A stretch of 64,000 bases of DNA from CAYQQR01 sp964420035 (GTDB taxonomy: Bacteria > Bacteroidota > Bacteroidia > Bacteroidales > SM23-62): NCBI GenBank assembly GCA_964420035.1, contig CAYQQR010000019.1, positions 1-64,000 on the forward strand, given 5' to 3'. Below, one piece after another: positions 23,589-31,372 of this stretch; position 1 is the first letter of the stretch, and every line of letters begins with the position of its first letter. The notes beneath the pieces are model-generated. The model did no database searches. It was not told the DNA's origin and saw only the letters and a program-made list of their open reading frames with translations. Position numbers and translations under genes: made by a program.

Positions 23589-24545
23589 ATGGTTAAGCTG
23601 AGGCGACAATTTCTTGATGATGTTGTCAAGGGTTTGACTGCAGAAAACAAATATCTGCCTTCAAAATATTTTTATAACGAAAAGGGGGATGAGCTGTTCA
23701 GGCAGATCACCGGACTGGATGAATACTATCTGACCCGTTCGGAACTGGAGATTCTGGATAAGCGAAAAGACAGCCTGCTGGAACATTTCCGTGATGGTTG
23801 CGAACTATTCCATCTGATTGAACTGGGTGCGGGTGATGGCAGCAAAACCAGGATACTGCTCGAGCATTTCCTTGATCGTCGTGCCAACTTTGTTTACAAT
23901 CCCATCGACATTTCCGGTAACGTGCTCAATATCCTGAAAAACCGGTTAAAGGAAGAGATGCCCGGTTTAAAGGTAGAAAGCATTCACGGCGAGTATATGC
24001 TTGCCCTGAGGAGCCTGACAGACCAGGACAGGGGTAAAAAGGTCCTTATGTTCCTGGGTTCCAGTATCGGCAACATGAACCATCAACAGGCTGTGGAATT
24101 CTTGAAGAAACTGAGAAATGAACTCAATCCCGGCGACATGGTACTCATAGGATTTGACCTGAAAAAGGATCCCAGGACTATTCTGAATGCCTACAACGAC
24201 AAACAGGGAATTACGGCCCAATTCAATCTGAACCTCCTGGCAAGGATCAACGAAGAACTTAAGGGTAATTTTTTACTGGAAGATTTTTATCATTATGCCT
24301 GTTATGAGCCGGTCAGCGGTCAGGTCCGCAGCTACCTGATCAGCTGTAAGGAACAGAAGGTTCGTATAGGCGAAGTTCCTGTAGATCTTTATTTTGAAAA
24401 AGGAGAGGCCATATTCACGGAAGTGTCACAGAAGTATGATCTTAAGATGATCGGGCAGTATGCAAGAAACAGCGGGTTTAGTCCCGTGGCCGGGCTTTTT
24501 GATCAGAAAAAGTATTTTACCGATGCGATCTGGAAGGTCAATTAA
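23589..24545 (+). CDS. EgtD-like histidine-specific SAM-dependent methyltransferase
   Basis: 318 residues, matching the EgtD/DUF2260 methyltransferase family. Markers are KYFYNEKGDELFRQITGLDEYYLTRSE at the N-terminus (substrate side), the SAM motif LIELGAGDGSKTRILL at about residues 78-93, YNPIDIS, and VLMFLGSSIGNM at about 152-163. EgtD trimethylates histidine to hercynine, the first step of ergothioneine synthesis. No egtB or other partner is nearby, so the product may be hercynine alone or a different substrate. The 3' end overlaps the convergent LON-domain gene by 8 bp. Confidence 0.88.
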   Translation: MVKLRRQFLDDVVKGLTAENKYLPSKYFYNEKGDELFRQITGLDEYYLTRSELEILDKRKDSLLEHFRDGCELFHLIELGAGDGSKTRILLEHFLDRRANFVYNPIDISGNVLNILKNRLKEEMPGLKVESIHGEYMLALRSLTDQDRGKKVLMFLGSSIGNMNHQQAVEFLKKLRNELNPGDMVLIGFDLKKDPRTILNAYNDKQGITAQFNLNLLARINEELKGNFLLEDFYHYACYEPVSGQVRSYLISCKEQKVRIGEVPVDLYFEKGEAIFTEVSQKYDLKMIGQYARNSGFSPVAGLFDQKKYFTDAIWKVN

Positions 24546-25155
24546 GCTGAAAATCATCCCGCAACCTTAATTCCTGCTCCCTGAGATGGATCAGGTACTT
24601 CACCTGGTCCGCGAGAAAATCTTCACGGCTGGCCTTGTCGGGTAGATTGATAAACCGGTGCTTCTGATCGGAAGGCAGGTTCAGGATTCTTGCCAACTCA
24701 AGAATGGAACAGATATTGATGTTTTTTGGAAATTTCGGATGTTCTGATGAGATGCGGTAGCTCTTGATGAGCTTTTTCAGTTTTTCACTTTGAATAGGAC
24801 CGTCCAGGCTGAGGTATTCTATCTCACCGCCACTGTATAACTTGCCGGGCAGGGTATCCTTGAAGCTTTTCATTTCAAACAGCGCGACACATTTGACCAC
24901 AATAACCATTTCGTCGCGTTCATTTTTGGCCAGTATTTTTTCAAGGTGGACTTCGCATCCCTGTTTTTGCATGTTGCGGTGATCAACATAGGGAATACCA
25001 AAAGTGTTCCCTTCCCGCTCACAGTCTTCGATCAGCTGTTTATACCGCGGTTCGAAGATACGGAGGGGCAGGTCTTCTCCGGGCAGCAATGATACCCCGA
25101 GTGGAAAGAACGGTATGATGCTGGTTCCCTGTTTTTTTGCTGACATGAAAGGCAT
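24538..25155 (-). CDS. LON substrate-binding-domain protein
   Basis: 205 residues with the N-terminal PUA-like LON domain but no AAA or protease part. IIPFFPLGVSLLPGEDLPLRIFEPRYKQLI at residues ~13-42 and GNTFGIPYV are the standard signature, and the C-terminal helical bundle (SILELARILNLPSDQKHRFI) matches the rest of this domain. Such stand-alone proteins are of unknown function; a role in recognising unfolded or tagged proteins is speculative. Two ATG codons (25155 and 25146) are possible starts. Confidence 0.87.
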   Translation of the reverse strand: MPFMSAKKQGTSIIPFFPLGVSLLPGEDLPLRIFEPRYKQLIEDCEREGNTFGIPYVDHRNMQKQGCEVHLEKILAKNERDEMVIVVKCVALFEMKSFKDTLPGKLYSGGEIEYLSLDGPIQSEKLKKLIKSYRISSEHPKFPKNINICSILELARILNLPSDQKHRFINLPDKASREDFLADQVKYLIHLREQELRLRDDFQLN

Positions 25156-25312
25156 TGGATTATCGGAATTGGACCAATAGCTATCTTTGTCGATACGTTA
25201 AACATATGACTTCCAAGTTTGTTTAATCCCTTTTGAATTTTTACCGGTATCTGTAAGTTTGAATAGAATTATTGCACGGCTCTTCATAGATTTGCATCAA
25301 AAAACCATCGAT

Positions 25313-26017
25313 GTGTGTTTTACGGTAGCCATACATTTAACCCGGGAAGAAATTGAAAAGAGGTTTGGTGTGAATTTCAGGGAAGGCGATGACTATGAAG
25401 CCAATTATTATTATAATGCCTTCACCCTGCCCAGAATGCCCGTAATAACTTCTGGCGATCCCAAACTGGTTCAGCTTTACAAGTGGGGGCTCATTCCTTT
25501 TTGGAGCAAAGACAGGGAATTTGCAGAAAAGATTCGAAGGCAAACCTTCAATGCCCGGTCGGAAACCTTGCACAAGAAACCCTCCTTTAAAAATTCACTG
25601 AAAAACAAAAGATGCCTGGTGGTTGCCCGTGGATTCTTTGAATGGCAGCACCGGAACGGGGACAAGATACCTCATTATGTATATCTTAATGAGGAAATGC
25701 CATTTGCTTTCGCGGGTTTATATGATTCCTGGACCGACAGGAAGACCGGTGAAATCCTTGATACTTTCAGCATCATTACCACCGTCGCCAATCCCATGAT
25801 GGCCGGGATCCATAATTCAAAAAAAAGAATGCCGGCTATTCTCTATCCGGAAGCCGAAAAAGATTGGCTGGATACCGCTTTACCGGACATGGAAGCACAA
25901 GAGTTGCTCGGACCCTTCGATGAGAACCTGATGAAGGCACATCCCATTTCCAAAATGATTACCAGAAGAGGAGTGGAAAAAAACACTCCGGAACTCATTC
26001 AAAAAGTATCTTATTAA
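25313..26017 (+). CDS. SRAP (SOS response-associated peptidase/HMCES-YedK) protein, GTG start
   Basis: SRAP proteins crosslink to abasic sites in single-stranded DNA through an N-terminal Cys exposed after Met removal. The start must therefore be directly before a Cys: GTG at 25313 followed by TGT, giving MCFTVAIHLTREEIEKRF. A longer reading from a TTG at 25259 would hide the Cys. Other active-site parts are NARSET (about residue 81), GFFEW with the catalytic Glu, and IHNSKKRMP with the catalytic His. Length is 234 residues. It protects abasic sites during replication. A TATCTTTG box at 25182 is a possible promoter. Confidence 0.9.
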   Translation: MCFTVAIHLTREEIEKRFGVNFREGDDYEANYYYNAFTLPRMPVITSGDPKLVQLYKWGLIPFWSKDREFAEKIRRQTFNARSETLHKKPSFKNSLKNKRCLVVARGFFEWQHRNGDKIPHYVYLNEEMPFAFAGLYDSWTDRKTGEILDTFSIITTVANPMMAGIHNSKKRMPAILYPEAEKDWLDTALPDMEAQELLGPFDENLMKAHPISKMITRRGVEKNTPELIQKVSY

Positions 26018-26088
26018 TTGAACCTCCCCATTGACAAATATCTTTCCATGTTGTAACTTAAGACAAAACACATTTAAAGGAGGGAAGC

Positions 26089-26499
26089 ATGGAAAAATTT
26101 TATCTCTGCCCGCGTTGCCACGGTCATTTGAAGGTAGGTGAATATATCATATTCACGGCCCGTAATAAGAATAAGGATAAAGGCCTGTTGCTGCTGCATC
26201 CCGAGATTGGCAACTACAGCAGCATAAAACACCCGGATTTTGAGTTTACAGAAGGAGAAGGTATTGAGTTCTATTGTCCGCTCTGCCAAAGCCGCCTGGT
26301 TTCCTCATTCGATGATAAACTGGTCCAGGTGATCATGGTCGACAAGAATGCCAGGGAATATGAAATTTATTTTTCAAGAATTGCCGGAGAACACAGTACC
26401 TACCAGGTGAAAGGGGATGAAGCGGTCATGGTTGCCGGGGAACATGCCGCACGCTATACCTATTTCAAAATTCCCGACCGCCTGATGAAATACTTGTAG
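26089..26499 (+). CDS. Hypothetical zinc-ribbon-like protein
   Basis: I do not recognise this 136-residue protein. CPRCHGHL near the N-terminus and CPLCQSRL near residue 64 form two CxxC knuckles that probably bind one zinc ion. The C-terminal half (VDKNAREYEIYFSRIAGEHSTY) looks like a small beta domain. No signal peptide. A strong ribosome-binding site (AAAGGAGGGA) sits before the ATG, unusual for this window, so it is probably well translated. Monocistronic; its role is unknown. Confidence 0.75.
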   Translation: MEKFYLCPRCHGHLKVGEYIIFTARNKNKDKGLLLLHPEIGNYSSIKHPDFEFTEGEGIEFYCPLCQSRLVSSFDDKLVQVIMVDKNAREYEIYFSRIAGEHSTYQVKGDEAVMVAGEHAARYTYFKIPDRLMKYL

Positions 26500-26563
26500 A
26501 CCCAATTACGTTTTGTTAAAAAGGCGTTAAAGCAACCGCGCGGCAAAAACATTCGTTCCTTGA

Positions 26564-26578
26564 GCGTGTTTAACACGC
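26564..26578. promoter_or_regulatory. 15-bp perfect palindrome upstream of the redox genes
   Basis: GCGTGTT-T-AACACGC, with 7-bp arms, lies 12 bp before the TlpA-like ATG. It is the size of a dimeric regulator site; no matching regulator is known to me. Confidence 0.3.
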
Positions 26579-26590
26579 AAACTTTGAAAA

Positions 26591-27076
26591 ATGAGGTTCA
26601 AGACCCTTCTGATTTTGGGTTTAGTTATATGGTTATCGCTTTCCTTTGAATCTCCGCATCAAATGAAGGTGCTTGATTTCCAGGGTCTTGAACCTCATCT
26701 TTCAAAGAAGAACGATTCCCTCTACATCGTTAATTTCTGGGCAACCTGGTGCAAACCCTGTGTGGATGAAATTCCCGCCCTCGAAAAAATTGCTCGGGAA
26801 TACCAATCCCAAAAAATAAAGCTCCTGCTGGTCAGTTTAGACTTTCCTTCCCAGATCAGCAGGTCCCTGGAACCCTTTATTGAAAAAAATAACGTGCGTT
26901 CTGAGGTGGTGGTCCTGGATGATCCCGACCAGAACAGCTGGATAACTATGGTGCACCCATCCTGGTCGGGCGCCCTACCGGCCACCCTGGTCTACGACAG
27001 GAACAGCCGTGAATTTTATGAGAAATCACATACTTATACAGAGATAAGGAATATTGTTGAATCTAAACTTGATTAG
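26591..27076 (+). CDS. TlpA-like thioredoxin-fold oxidoreductase
   Basis: 161 residues. An N-terminal hydrophobic stretch (LLILGLVIWLSLSF) acts as a signal peptide or anchor. The thioredoxin fold has IVNFWATWCKPCVDEIPALEKI at about residues 47-68 with the WCKPC active site. The cis-Pro region reads LPATLVYD. Expected to be a periplasmic reductant that keeps partner proteins reduced. Two bases separate it from the redoxin gene and MsrB follows, so the three form a periplasmic redox-repair unit. Confidence 0.85.
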   Translation: MRFKTLLILGLVIWLSLSFESPHQMKVLDFQGLEPHLSKKNDSLYIVNFWATWCKPCVDEIPALEKIAREYQSQKIKLLLVSLDFPSQISRSLEPFIEKNNVRSEVVVLDDPDQNSWITMVHPSWSGALPATLVYDRNSREFYEKSHTYTEIRNIVESKLD

Positions 27077-27078
27077 CA

Positions 27079-27684
27079 ATGAAAAAGTTAAACTTGTTCT
27101 TAATGGCCGTTTTGTTCAGTACTGCCTCGCTTTTTGCAGGCGGCGACGGTTATGAAGTGGGAGATAAGGCCCGCGATTTTAAACTGAAAAACACAGACGG
27201 CGAATACGTCAGTCTGGCCGACTTTAAAGATGCCAAAGGCTTTATCCTGATCTTTACCTGCAATGGATGCCCTTATGCTGTAGCATACCAGCAAAGGATC
27301 GTTGAGCTGGATAAAATGTACAGCAAGAAAGGTTTTCCGGTTGTAGCATTGAATCCCAACGATACCGGCCTTCAGCCCATCGATGACCTGGAGGGAATGA
27401 AGAAAAGAGCCAAAGAAGAAGGTTTTACCTTCCCCTATCTGAAGGATGACCAGGGGATCTTTAAAGATTACGGTGCTACCCGTACCCCCCACGTGTATGT
27501 CCTGAATAGGGAAGGCGATGATTATATCGTGTCCTATATCGGTGCCATCGACGATAACTACAAGGATGCCGATGCCGCATCCGAGCACTATGTCAGGAAC
27601 GCCGTGGATGCCCTGCTTGCCGGCAAAAAGCCGGAGGTTACCACCACCAAGGCGATCGGGTGCACCATAAAAACGAAGATGTAG
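27079..27684 (+). CDS. Periplasmic redoxin/thioredoxin-like protein (AhpC/TSA superfamily)
   Basis: Signal peptide MKKLNLFLMAVLFSTASLFA precedes a redoxin fold: VGDKARDFKLKNTDGEYVSLADF, then FILIFTCNGCPYAVAYQQRI with a CNGC pair followed by Pro, and RTPHVYVLNREG with the cis-Pro. This CxxCP form is typical of Bacteroidota redoxins annotated as thiol-disulfide isomerases or peroxiredoxin-like proteins. 201 residues. It sits between the TlpA-like protein and MsrB and is probably an electron carrier or thiol peroxidase in the periplasm. Confidence 0.85.
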   Translation: MKKLNLFLMAVLFSTASLFAGGDGYEVGDKARDFKLKNTDGEYVSLADFKDAKGFILIFTCNGCPYAVAYQQRIVELDKMYSKKGFPVVALNPNDTGLQPIDDLEGMKKRAKEEGFTFPYLKDDQGIFKDYGATRTPHVYVLNREGDDYIVSYIGAIDDNYKDADAASEHYVRNAVDALLAGKKPEVTTTKAIGCTIKTKM

Positions 27685-27758
27685 TGTGGATCGCGGATTT
27701 ACACGCGTACGCTAAACACACACCCGATGCGCGATCCGCGATCCGTAATCCGAAATTG
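27683..27758. repeat. ATCCGCG-type heptamer repeats between redoxin and msrB
   Basis: GGATCGCGGAT and GCGATCCGCGATCCGTAATCCG repeats with 7-bp spacing, plus an ACACACACCC segment. Related ATCCGCA repeats occur at 41733-41845 and 52174-52205, both also with ACACAC tracts at the first. Confidence 0.7.
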
Positions 27759-27764
27759 AACAAA

Positions 27765-28310
27765 ATGAAAGCATTATTTCTTATAATATCATCAATTTGC
27801 ATCAGTTTGCCCGGTTGGTCGCAGGATCTCACCGGGAGATTCGAAAATGAGAAAGAGATGAGCAAGGAAGAAAAAGTGATCAAAACCGATAAAGAATGGA
27901 AACAGATCCTGGATCCGGAACAATTTTTCATTACCCGTCAGAAAGGTACGGAACGTCCCTTTACCGGGAAATATGATGAATTCTATGAAAAAGGGGAATA
28001 CCGTTGTGTTGCCTGCGGCAATTTCCTTTTTACCTCCGATACCAAATACAATTCCGGTTGCGGCTGGCCCGCGTTCTACGATGCAGGAGAGAAAATCAGG
28101 ATAAATTACCACAAAGACACCTCTCGTGGCATGATCCGTACGGAAGTCACCTGTGCCCGATGTGACGCCCACCTTGGCCATGTCTTTAACGACGGTCCCG
28201 ATCCAACGGGCCTGCGCTATTGCATCAATTCCGCCGCACTGAAGTTCTTGCCCGCGGATCCGGATCCCGGGAATAAAAATAACGAAACCAATACCCCCAA
28301 GGATAAATAA
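27765..28310 (+). CDS. msrB: Peptide-methionine (R)-S-oxide reductase MsrB, exported
   Basis: ATG 27765 gives 181 residues with a signal peptide (KALFLIISSICISLPGWSQ); the longer in-frame reading from 27660 runs through repeat DNA and is rejected. The MsrB core shows ITRQKGTERPFTGKYDEF, zinc-binding CVAC and CARC, SGCGWPAFYDA, HLGHVF and the catalytic Cys in RYCINSAAL. It reduces methionine-R-sulfoxide in periplasmic proteins. The adjacent TlpA-like protein and redoxin could supply reducing power. Short Lys/Asn-rich tail. Confidence 0.95.
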   Translation: MKALFLIISSICISLPGWSQDLTGRFENEKEMSKEEKVIKTDKEWKQILDPEQFFITRQKGTERPFTGKYDEFYEKGEYRCVACGNFLFTSDTKYNSGCGWPAFYDAGEKIRINYHKDTSRGMIRTEVTCARCDAHLGHVFNDGPDPTGLRYCINSAALKFLPADPDPGNKNNETNTPKDK

Positions 28311-28609
28311 TATCAAGTTGAATTTCGTTTCGCGTTACGTGATACGACTACCCGTAACAATCCAATTTGCGATCTCCATTAAACCGATCCTGTTTTTTTT
28401 ACCATTTTTCTCCAAATAATAATTCCATTATTTTCTCCCTTGCTGTTAAGAGAAGAATCCACCCGAAGCACAATTTCTTCCTTTTTTGTTAATAACTGCT
28501 CAAGGTAAAATTTGATTTTTCTGATTTACTGTTATTTGGCTATTAATTGATATTAACAATTTGTTAATAATCGTGTGAAAACTATGTTAATCTCTTTTGA
28601 CCCGATTTC

Positions 28610-28640
28610 TTGCAGGGAGAGAAACTCCCTTCTATATTTG
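28610..28640 (+). promoter_or_regulatory. Bacteroidota-type promoter of the structured RNA, with internal inverted repeat
   Basis: TTG (28610-28612), a 20-bp spacer and TATATTTG (28633-28640) fit the TTTG-N19-21-TAnnTTTG consensus. The spacer carries AGGGAG-AGAAA-CTCCCT (28614-28630), a possible operator. Transcription should start near 28646. Confidence 0.6.
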
Positions 28641-28645
28641 CTTTT

Positions 28646-29198
28646 ACCAAGTGAGAGATAAAGGCCGCTCTCCATGTTAAAAGAAACCCGGAGTTCTTGA
28701 CTTCGGTCAAGAAAAGCGGGGGACGGTTCTGGAAAAGAGTTTAGTCGCGAGGTTAAACCTCTGAAAGGACCACATGGTTGAGTCAGCCGGCAGAAGTGAA
28801 CCTTCGGGCAAACAATGCCGGTAACTGCCGAGTCTCTTCCGAGAGGAAAGATCTCTGACAGTTTGTAGGTTAATCGGAATCTGGTCAACAACGGTCTCCG
28901 GACCGTTCGCGGTCAGATTCAGGTTCTGAAAATGAAACTCTCCGGAACGTAGTTTTCAGGATCTGGCACGGAGGAAGGAATTCTTCGGAATTCCAACCAA
29001 AAGTCCAGGTTAACCGTAGATCCGGAGATTCGATGCTAGCGCGTCGCTTCAATCCGGATCCTGATTTCGGCAAGTGACATCCGGGAGGCTGTTAACTACC
29101 GGAATGGTTTTAACTGTAGCTTGGCGCTGCACACAACTACGGTTGTGTGTTAGTGAACGGGGGCTTGTTCTACCGAACGGGTCCCCGTTGTTGTTTTT
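28646..29198 (+). ncRNA. Candidate large structured non-coding RNA (~550 nt), family not recognised
   Basis: This gap has no credible ORF but many perfect stems, several capped by stable TNCG loops. TTCTTGAC/GTCAAGAA has a TTCG loop (28694-28713). CCGGCA/TGCCGG is at 28787-28821. CTCT-TCCG-AGAG is at 28834-28845. A nested pair is GAATCTG/CAGATTC (28877-28920) around ACGGTC-TCCG-GACCGT. CTGAAAA/TTTTCAG is at 28926-28959. GGAATTC-TTCG-GAATTCC is at 28977-28994, GATCCGGA/TCCGGATC at 29019-29060, and CACACAAC-TACG-GTTGTGTG at 29130-29149. A TAnnTTTG promoter precedes it and a terminator-like hairpin ends it. RNase P, tmRNA, SRP and group I/II intron consensus blocks are absent. The 28311-28600 stretch upstream is AT-rich with no gene. 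Confidence 0.65.
29156..29198 (+). terminator. Terminator-like hairpin at the 3' end of the structured RNA
   Basis: AACGGGG (29156-29162) pairs with CCCCGTT (29183-29189), with an inner GTTC/GAAC stem, followed by GTTGTTTTTA. The T-run is short and interrupted. Confidence 0.6.
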
Positions 29199-29202
29199 AT
29201 AC

Positions 29203-29272
29203 GGTTCCAAGTTCCGGGTTAGTAGAATCATCTTAGACAACTTGGAACCAGGAACCGGGAACCCGGAACTTA
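29203..29272. repeat. GGTTCCA/AACCTGG-type heptamer repeats with 11-bp hairpin
   Basis: GGTTCCAAGTT (29203-29213) and AACTTGGAACC (29239-29249) form a perfect 11-bp inverted repeat, followed by AGGAACCGGGAACCCGGAACTT. It lies between the RNA candidate and the end of the carboxylase operon. Confidence 0.8.
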
Positions 29273-30811
29273 CAGAGGTATGTTCCCGTGTTTCTTGGGG
29301 GGATTGTTCTCCGATTTGTTCCGGGTCATTTCCAGGGCCTGGATGAGCCTCGGACGGGTATCCCGGGGATAAATAACCTCATCGATATATCCCAGTTCCG
29401 CTGCTTTATAAGGATTGGAAAAAGTTTCCCGGTAACCCTCGATGATCCTTTGCCGGTCTTCCCCGGTTTTGATCTTGTTCCTGTATATGATATTCACCGC
29501 ACCTTCTGAACCCATCACGGCAATTTCAGCGGTAGGATAAGCAAAGTTTACATCGGCACCAATGTGTTTGGATGCCATCACGCAATAGGCCCCGCCATAG
29601 GCCTTGCGGGTGATGACGGTGATCTTGGGAACCGTGGCTTCTGAAAAGGCATACAGCAGTTTGGCACCGTGCTTGATGATACCGCCGAATTCCTGTGCCG
29701 TACCGGGCAGGAATCCGGGTACATCCACAAAGGTGATCAGGGGTATATTGAAAGCATCGCAAAAACGAACGAAACGGGCGCCCTTGATGGATGAACTGAT
29801 ATCCAGAACCCCGGCCAGGTGGGCCGGCTGGTTAGCCACGACCCCCACACTTTGACCATTCAGGCGGGCAAAACCGATAACGATGTTTTGTGCATAATGA
29901 GGCTGAACCTCCAGGAAATTGCCGTTGTCCACTACCTTTTCGATCAGTATCTTGATGTCGTAAGGTTTGTTGGGGTCGACCGGCACCAGCTGCTGCAACT
30001 CTTCTTCAACCCGGTTGATGTCGTCGGTACAGTCCCTTGCCGGGGGATCCTCCATATTGTTGGAAGGCAGAAAACCGATGAGTTCCCGGAGCATCATCAT
30101 GGCCTGCACATCGTCTTCGGCGGTAAAATGGGCCACACCCGACTTAGCATTATGGGTCATGGCACCGCCCAGTTCTTCCTTGCTTACTTCCTCGTGGGTA
30201 ACGGCCTTAATGACATCGGGACCGGTAACGAACATGTAGCTCGATTCTTTAACCATCATGATGAAATCGGTGAGGGCAGGGGAGTAGACCGCTCCGCCGG
30301 CACAGGGACCCAGGATGGCGGAGATCTGGGGAATGACCCCGGCTGATCGAACATTCAGATGGAATATATCGGCATAGCCCGCCAGACTCTGTACCCCTTC
30401 CTGTATCCTTGCGCCTCCCGAATCGTTCAATCCGATCAGGGGAGCACCGTTTTTCATGGCCAGGCGTTGTACCTTGACGATCTTGTCGGCATTGGCACGG
30501 CTCAGGGTTCCCCCGAATACCGTGAAATCCTGCGCAAACACATACACCAGCCGTCCGTCGATCTTTCCGTAACCCGACACAACCCCGTCCCCGGGTATCC
30601 TGTTTTTCTGCATGTCAAAATCAGTGCAGCGATGGGTCATTAATTTATCCAGCTCAACAAAAGAACCGTTATCCAGCAAAGCTTCCACACGCTCCCTGGC
30701 TGTCTTCTTACCGGACTTATGCTGTTTTTCTATTCTTTCTTTTCCTCCTCCCCATTCTGCTCTCTGTGAACGTTCTTCAAATTCCTGGAATTTCTCTTCT
30801 AAAGTGGACAT
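29270..30811 (-). CDS. Acyl-CoA carboxylase carboxyltransferase (beta) subunit, propionyl-CoA carboxylase/methylmalonyl-CoA decarboxylase type
   Basis: 513 residues with N- and C-terminal carboxyltransferase (crotonase-like) domains. Markers are KKTARERVEALLDNGSFVE at the N-terminus, VYVFAQDFTVFGGTLS, NDSGGARIQEGVQSLAGY, the oxyanion region LGPCAGGAVYSPALTDF, and FVDVPGFLPGTAQEFGGIIKHGAKL with RKAYGGAYCVMASKHIG in the second domain. It moves the carboxyl group between carboxybiotin and an acyl-CoA, most likely propionyl-CoA/methylmalonyl-CoA. Last gene of a three-gene operon with a biotin carrier and a biotin carboxylase. No sodium-pump (OadG/B-like) gene is present, favouring a carboxylase over a decarboxylase pump. 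Confidence 0.92.
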   Translation of the reverse strand: MSTLEEKFQEFEERSQRAEWGGGKERIEKQHKSGKKTARERVEALLDNGSFVELDKLMTHRCTDFDMQKNRIPGDGVVSGYGKIDGRLVYVFAQDFTVFGGTLSRANADKIVKVQRLAMKNGAPLIGLNDSGGARIQEGVQSLAGYADIFHLNVRSAGVIPQISAILGPCAGGAVYSPALTDFIMMVKESSYMFVTGPDVIKAVTHEEVSKEELGGAMTHNAKSGVAHFTAEDDVQAMMMLRELIGFLPSNNMEDPPARDCTDDINRVEEELQQLVPVDPNKPYDIKILIEKVVDNGNFLEVQPHYAQNIVIGFARLNGQSVGVVANQPAHLAGVLDISSSIKGARFVRFCDAFNIPLITFVDVPGFLPGTAQEFGGIIKHGAKLLYAFSEATVPKITVITRKAYGGAYCVMASKHIGADVNFAYPTAEIAVMGSEGAVNIIYRNKIKTGEDRQRIIEGYRETFSNPYKAAELGYIDEVIYPRDTRPRLIQALEMTRNKSENNPPKKHGNIPL

Positions 30812-30839
30812 AAGCTCTGGATTTGATGGAAAATTACTT

Positions 30840-31352
30840 TCAGGGTTCTATTACAACCATAACCTGGTTACCGTTTACGGTCTGGCCCTCTTCAACCCGG
30901 ATTTCCTTGACGGTTGCTTTCTTGGGAGCTTTATATTCGCTTTCCATTTTCATGGCAGAAACGATGATGAGGGTGTCCCCGGCTTCAACCTGGTCGCCAA
31001 CGCGAACCGGTATGCTGACCACTTTTCCGGGCATGGGACTGCTGATGGTATCGCCACCATCGGCAAGCAGACTTTTCTCGCGGTTCATTAGGTAGCGCGA
31101 CTCCGCGTCTATAACCTGGGCATTAAAACTTTTGTACAGGGTATTGATGGAATATTTTTTGGGGTCCTCACCCTGTATTAACTCAATGTTGAAAGACTTG
31201 CCATTATATAATATGGAATACACCCCTTCTTCAACCATGAGGATATCCAGTTCGTATTTCTTGTCGTCTATCTTTACAACAAGGTGGTTGCCTTTCCTGC
31301 TGATCTCATCAACTTTCGAATAACGCTCTCCCAACTTTATTTCTATGGACAT
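30840..31352 (-). CDS. Biotin/lipoyl carrier protein (BCCP-like) of the acyl-CoA carboxylase
   Basis: 170 residues. The C-terminal ~75 residues are a biotinyl domain beginning DTISSPMPGKVVSIPVRVGDQVEAGD, with the biotin-acceptor Lys in SAMKMES (about residue 137). The N-terminal ~90 residues resemble the BT (carboxylase-tether) region found in alpha subunits of propionyl-CoA carboxylase (VEEGVYSILYNGKSFNIEL). The subunit here is a separate chain. The gene lies 20 bp after the biotin carboxylase gene and 28 bp before the carboxyltransferase gene. It carries CO2 between the two active sites. Confidence 0.93.
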   Translation of the reverse strand: MSIEIKLGERYSKVDEISRKGNHLVVKIDDKKYELDILMVEEGVYSILYNGKSFNIELIQGEDPKKYSINTLYKSFNAQVIDAESRYLMNREKSLLADGGDTISSPMPGKVVSIPVRVGDQVEAGDTLIIVSAMKMESEYKAPKKATVKEIRVEEGQTVNGNQVMVVIEP

Positions 31353-31372
31353 AATTATCGGTTTTTTTTATT

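Noticed and set aside
27660..27764. Extension of msrB to 27660
   Set aside because: The added residues come from ATCCGCG repeat DNA and precede the signal peptide at 27765.
28553..28891. 112-residue minus-strand ORF within the RNA candidate
   Set aside because: No protein-like motifs, low-complexity composition, and the region is better explained by strong RNA stems with a plus-strand promoter.
28646..29198. RNase P RNA or tmRNA as identity of the structured RNA
   Set aside because: The GAGGAAAGTCC-type RNase P core and the tRNA-like ends and tag frame of tmRNA are absent.
29819..30346. 175-residue plus-strand ORF within the carboxyltransferase gene
   Set aside because: Antisense shadow of a gene with full-length carboxyltransferase domains.
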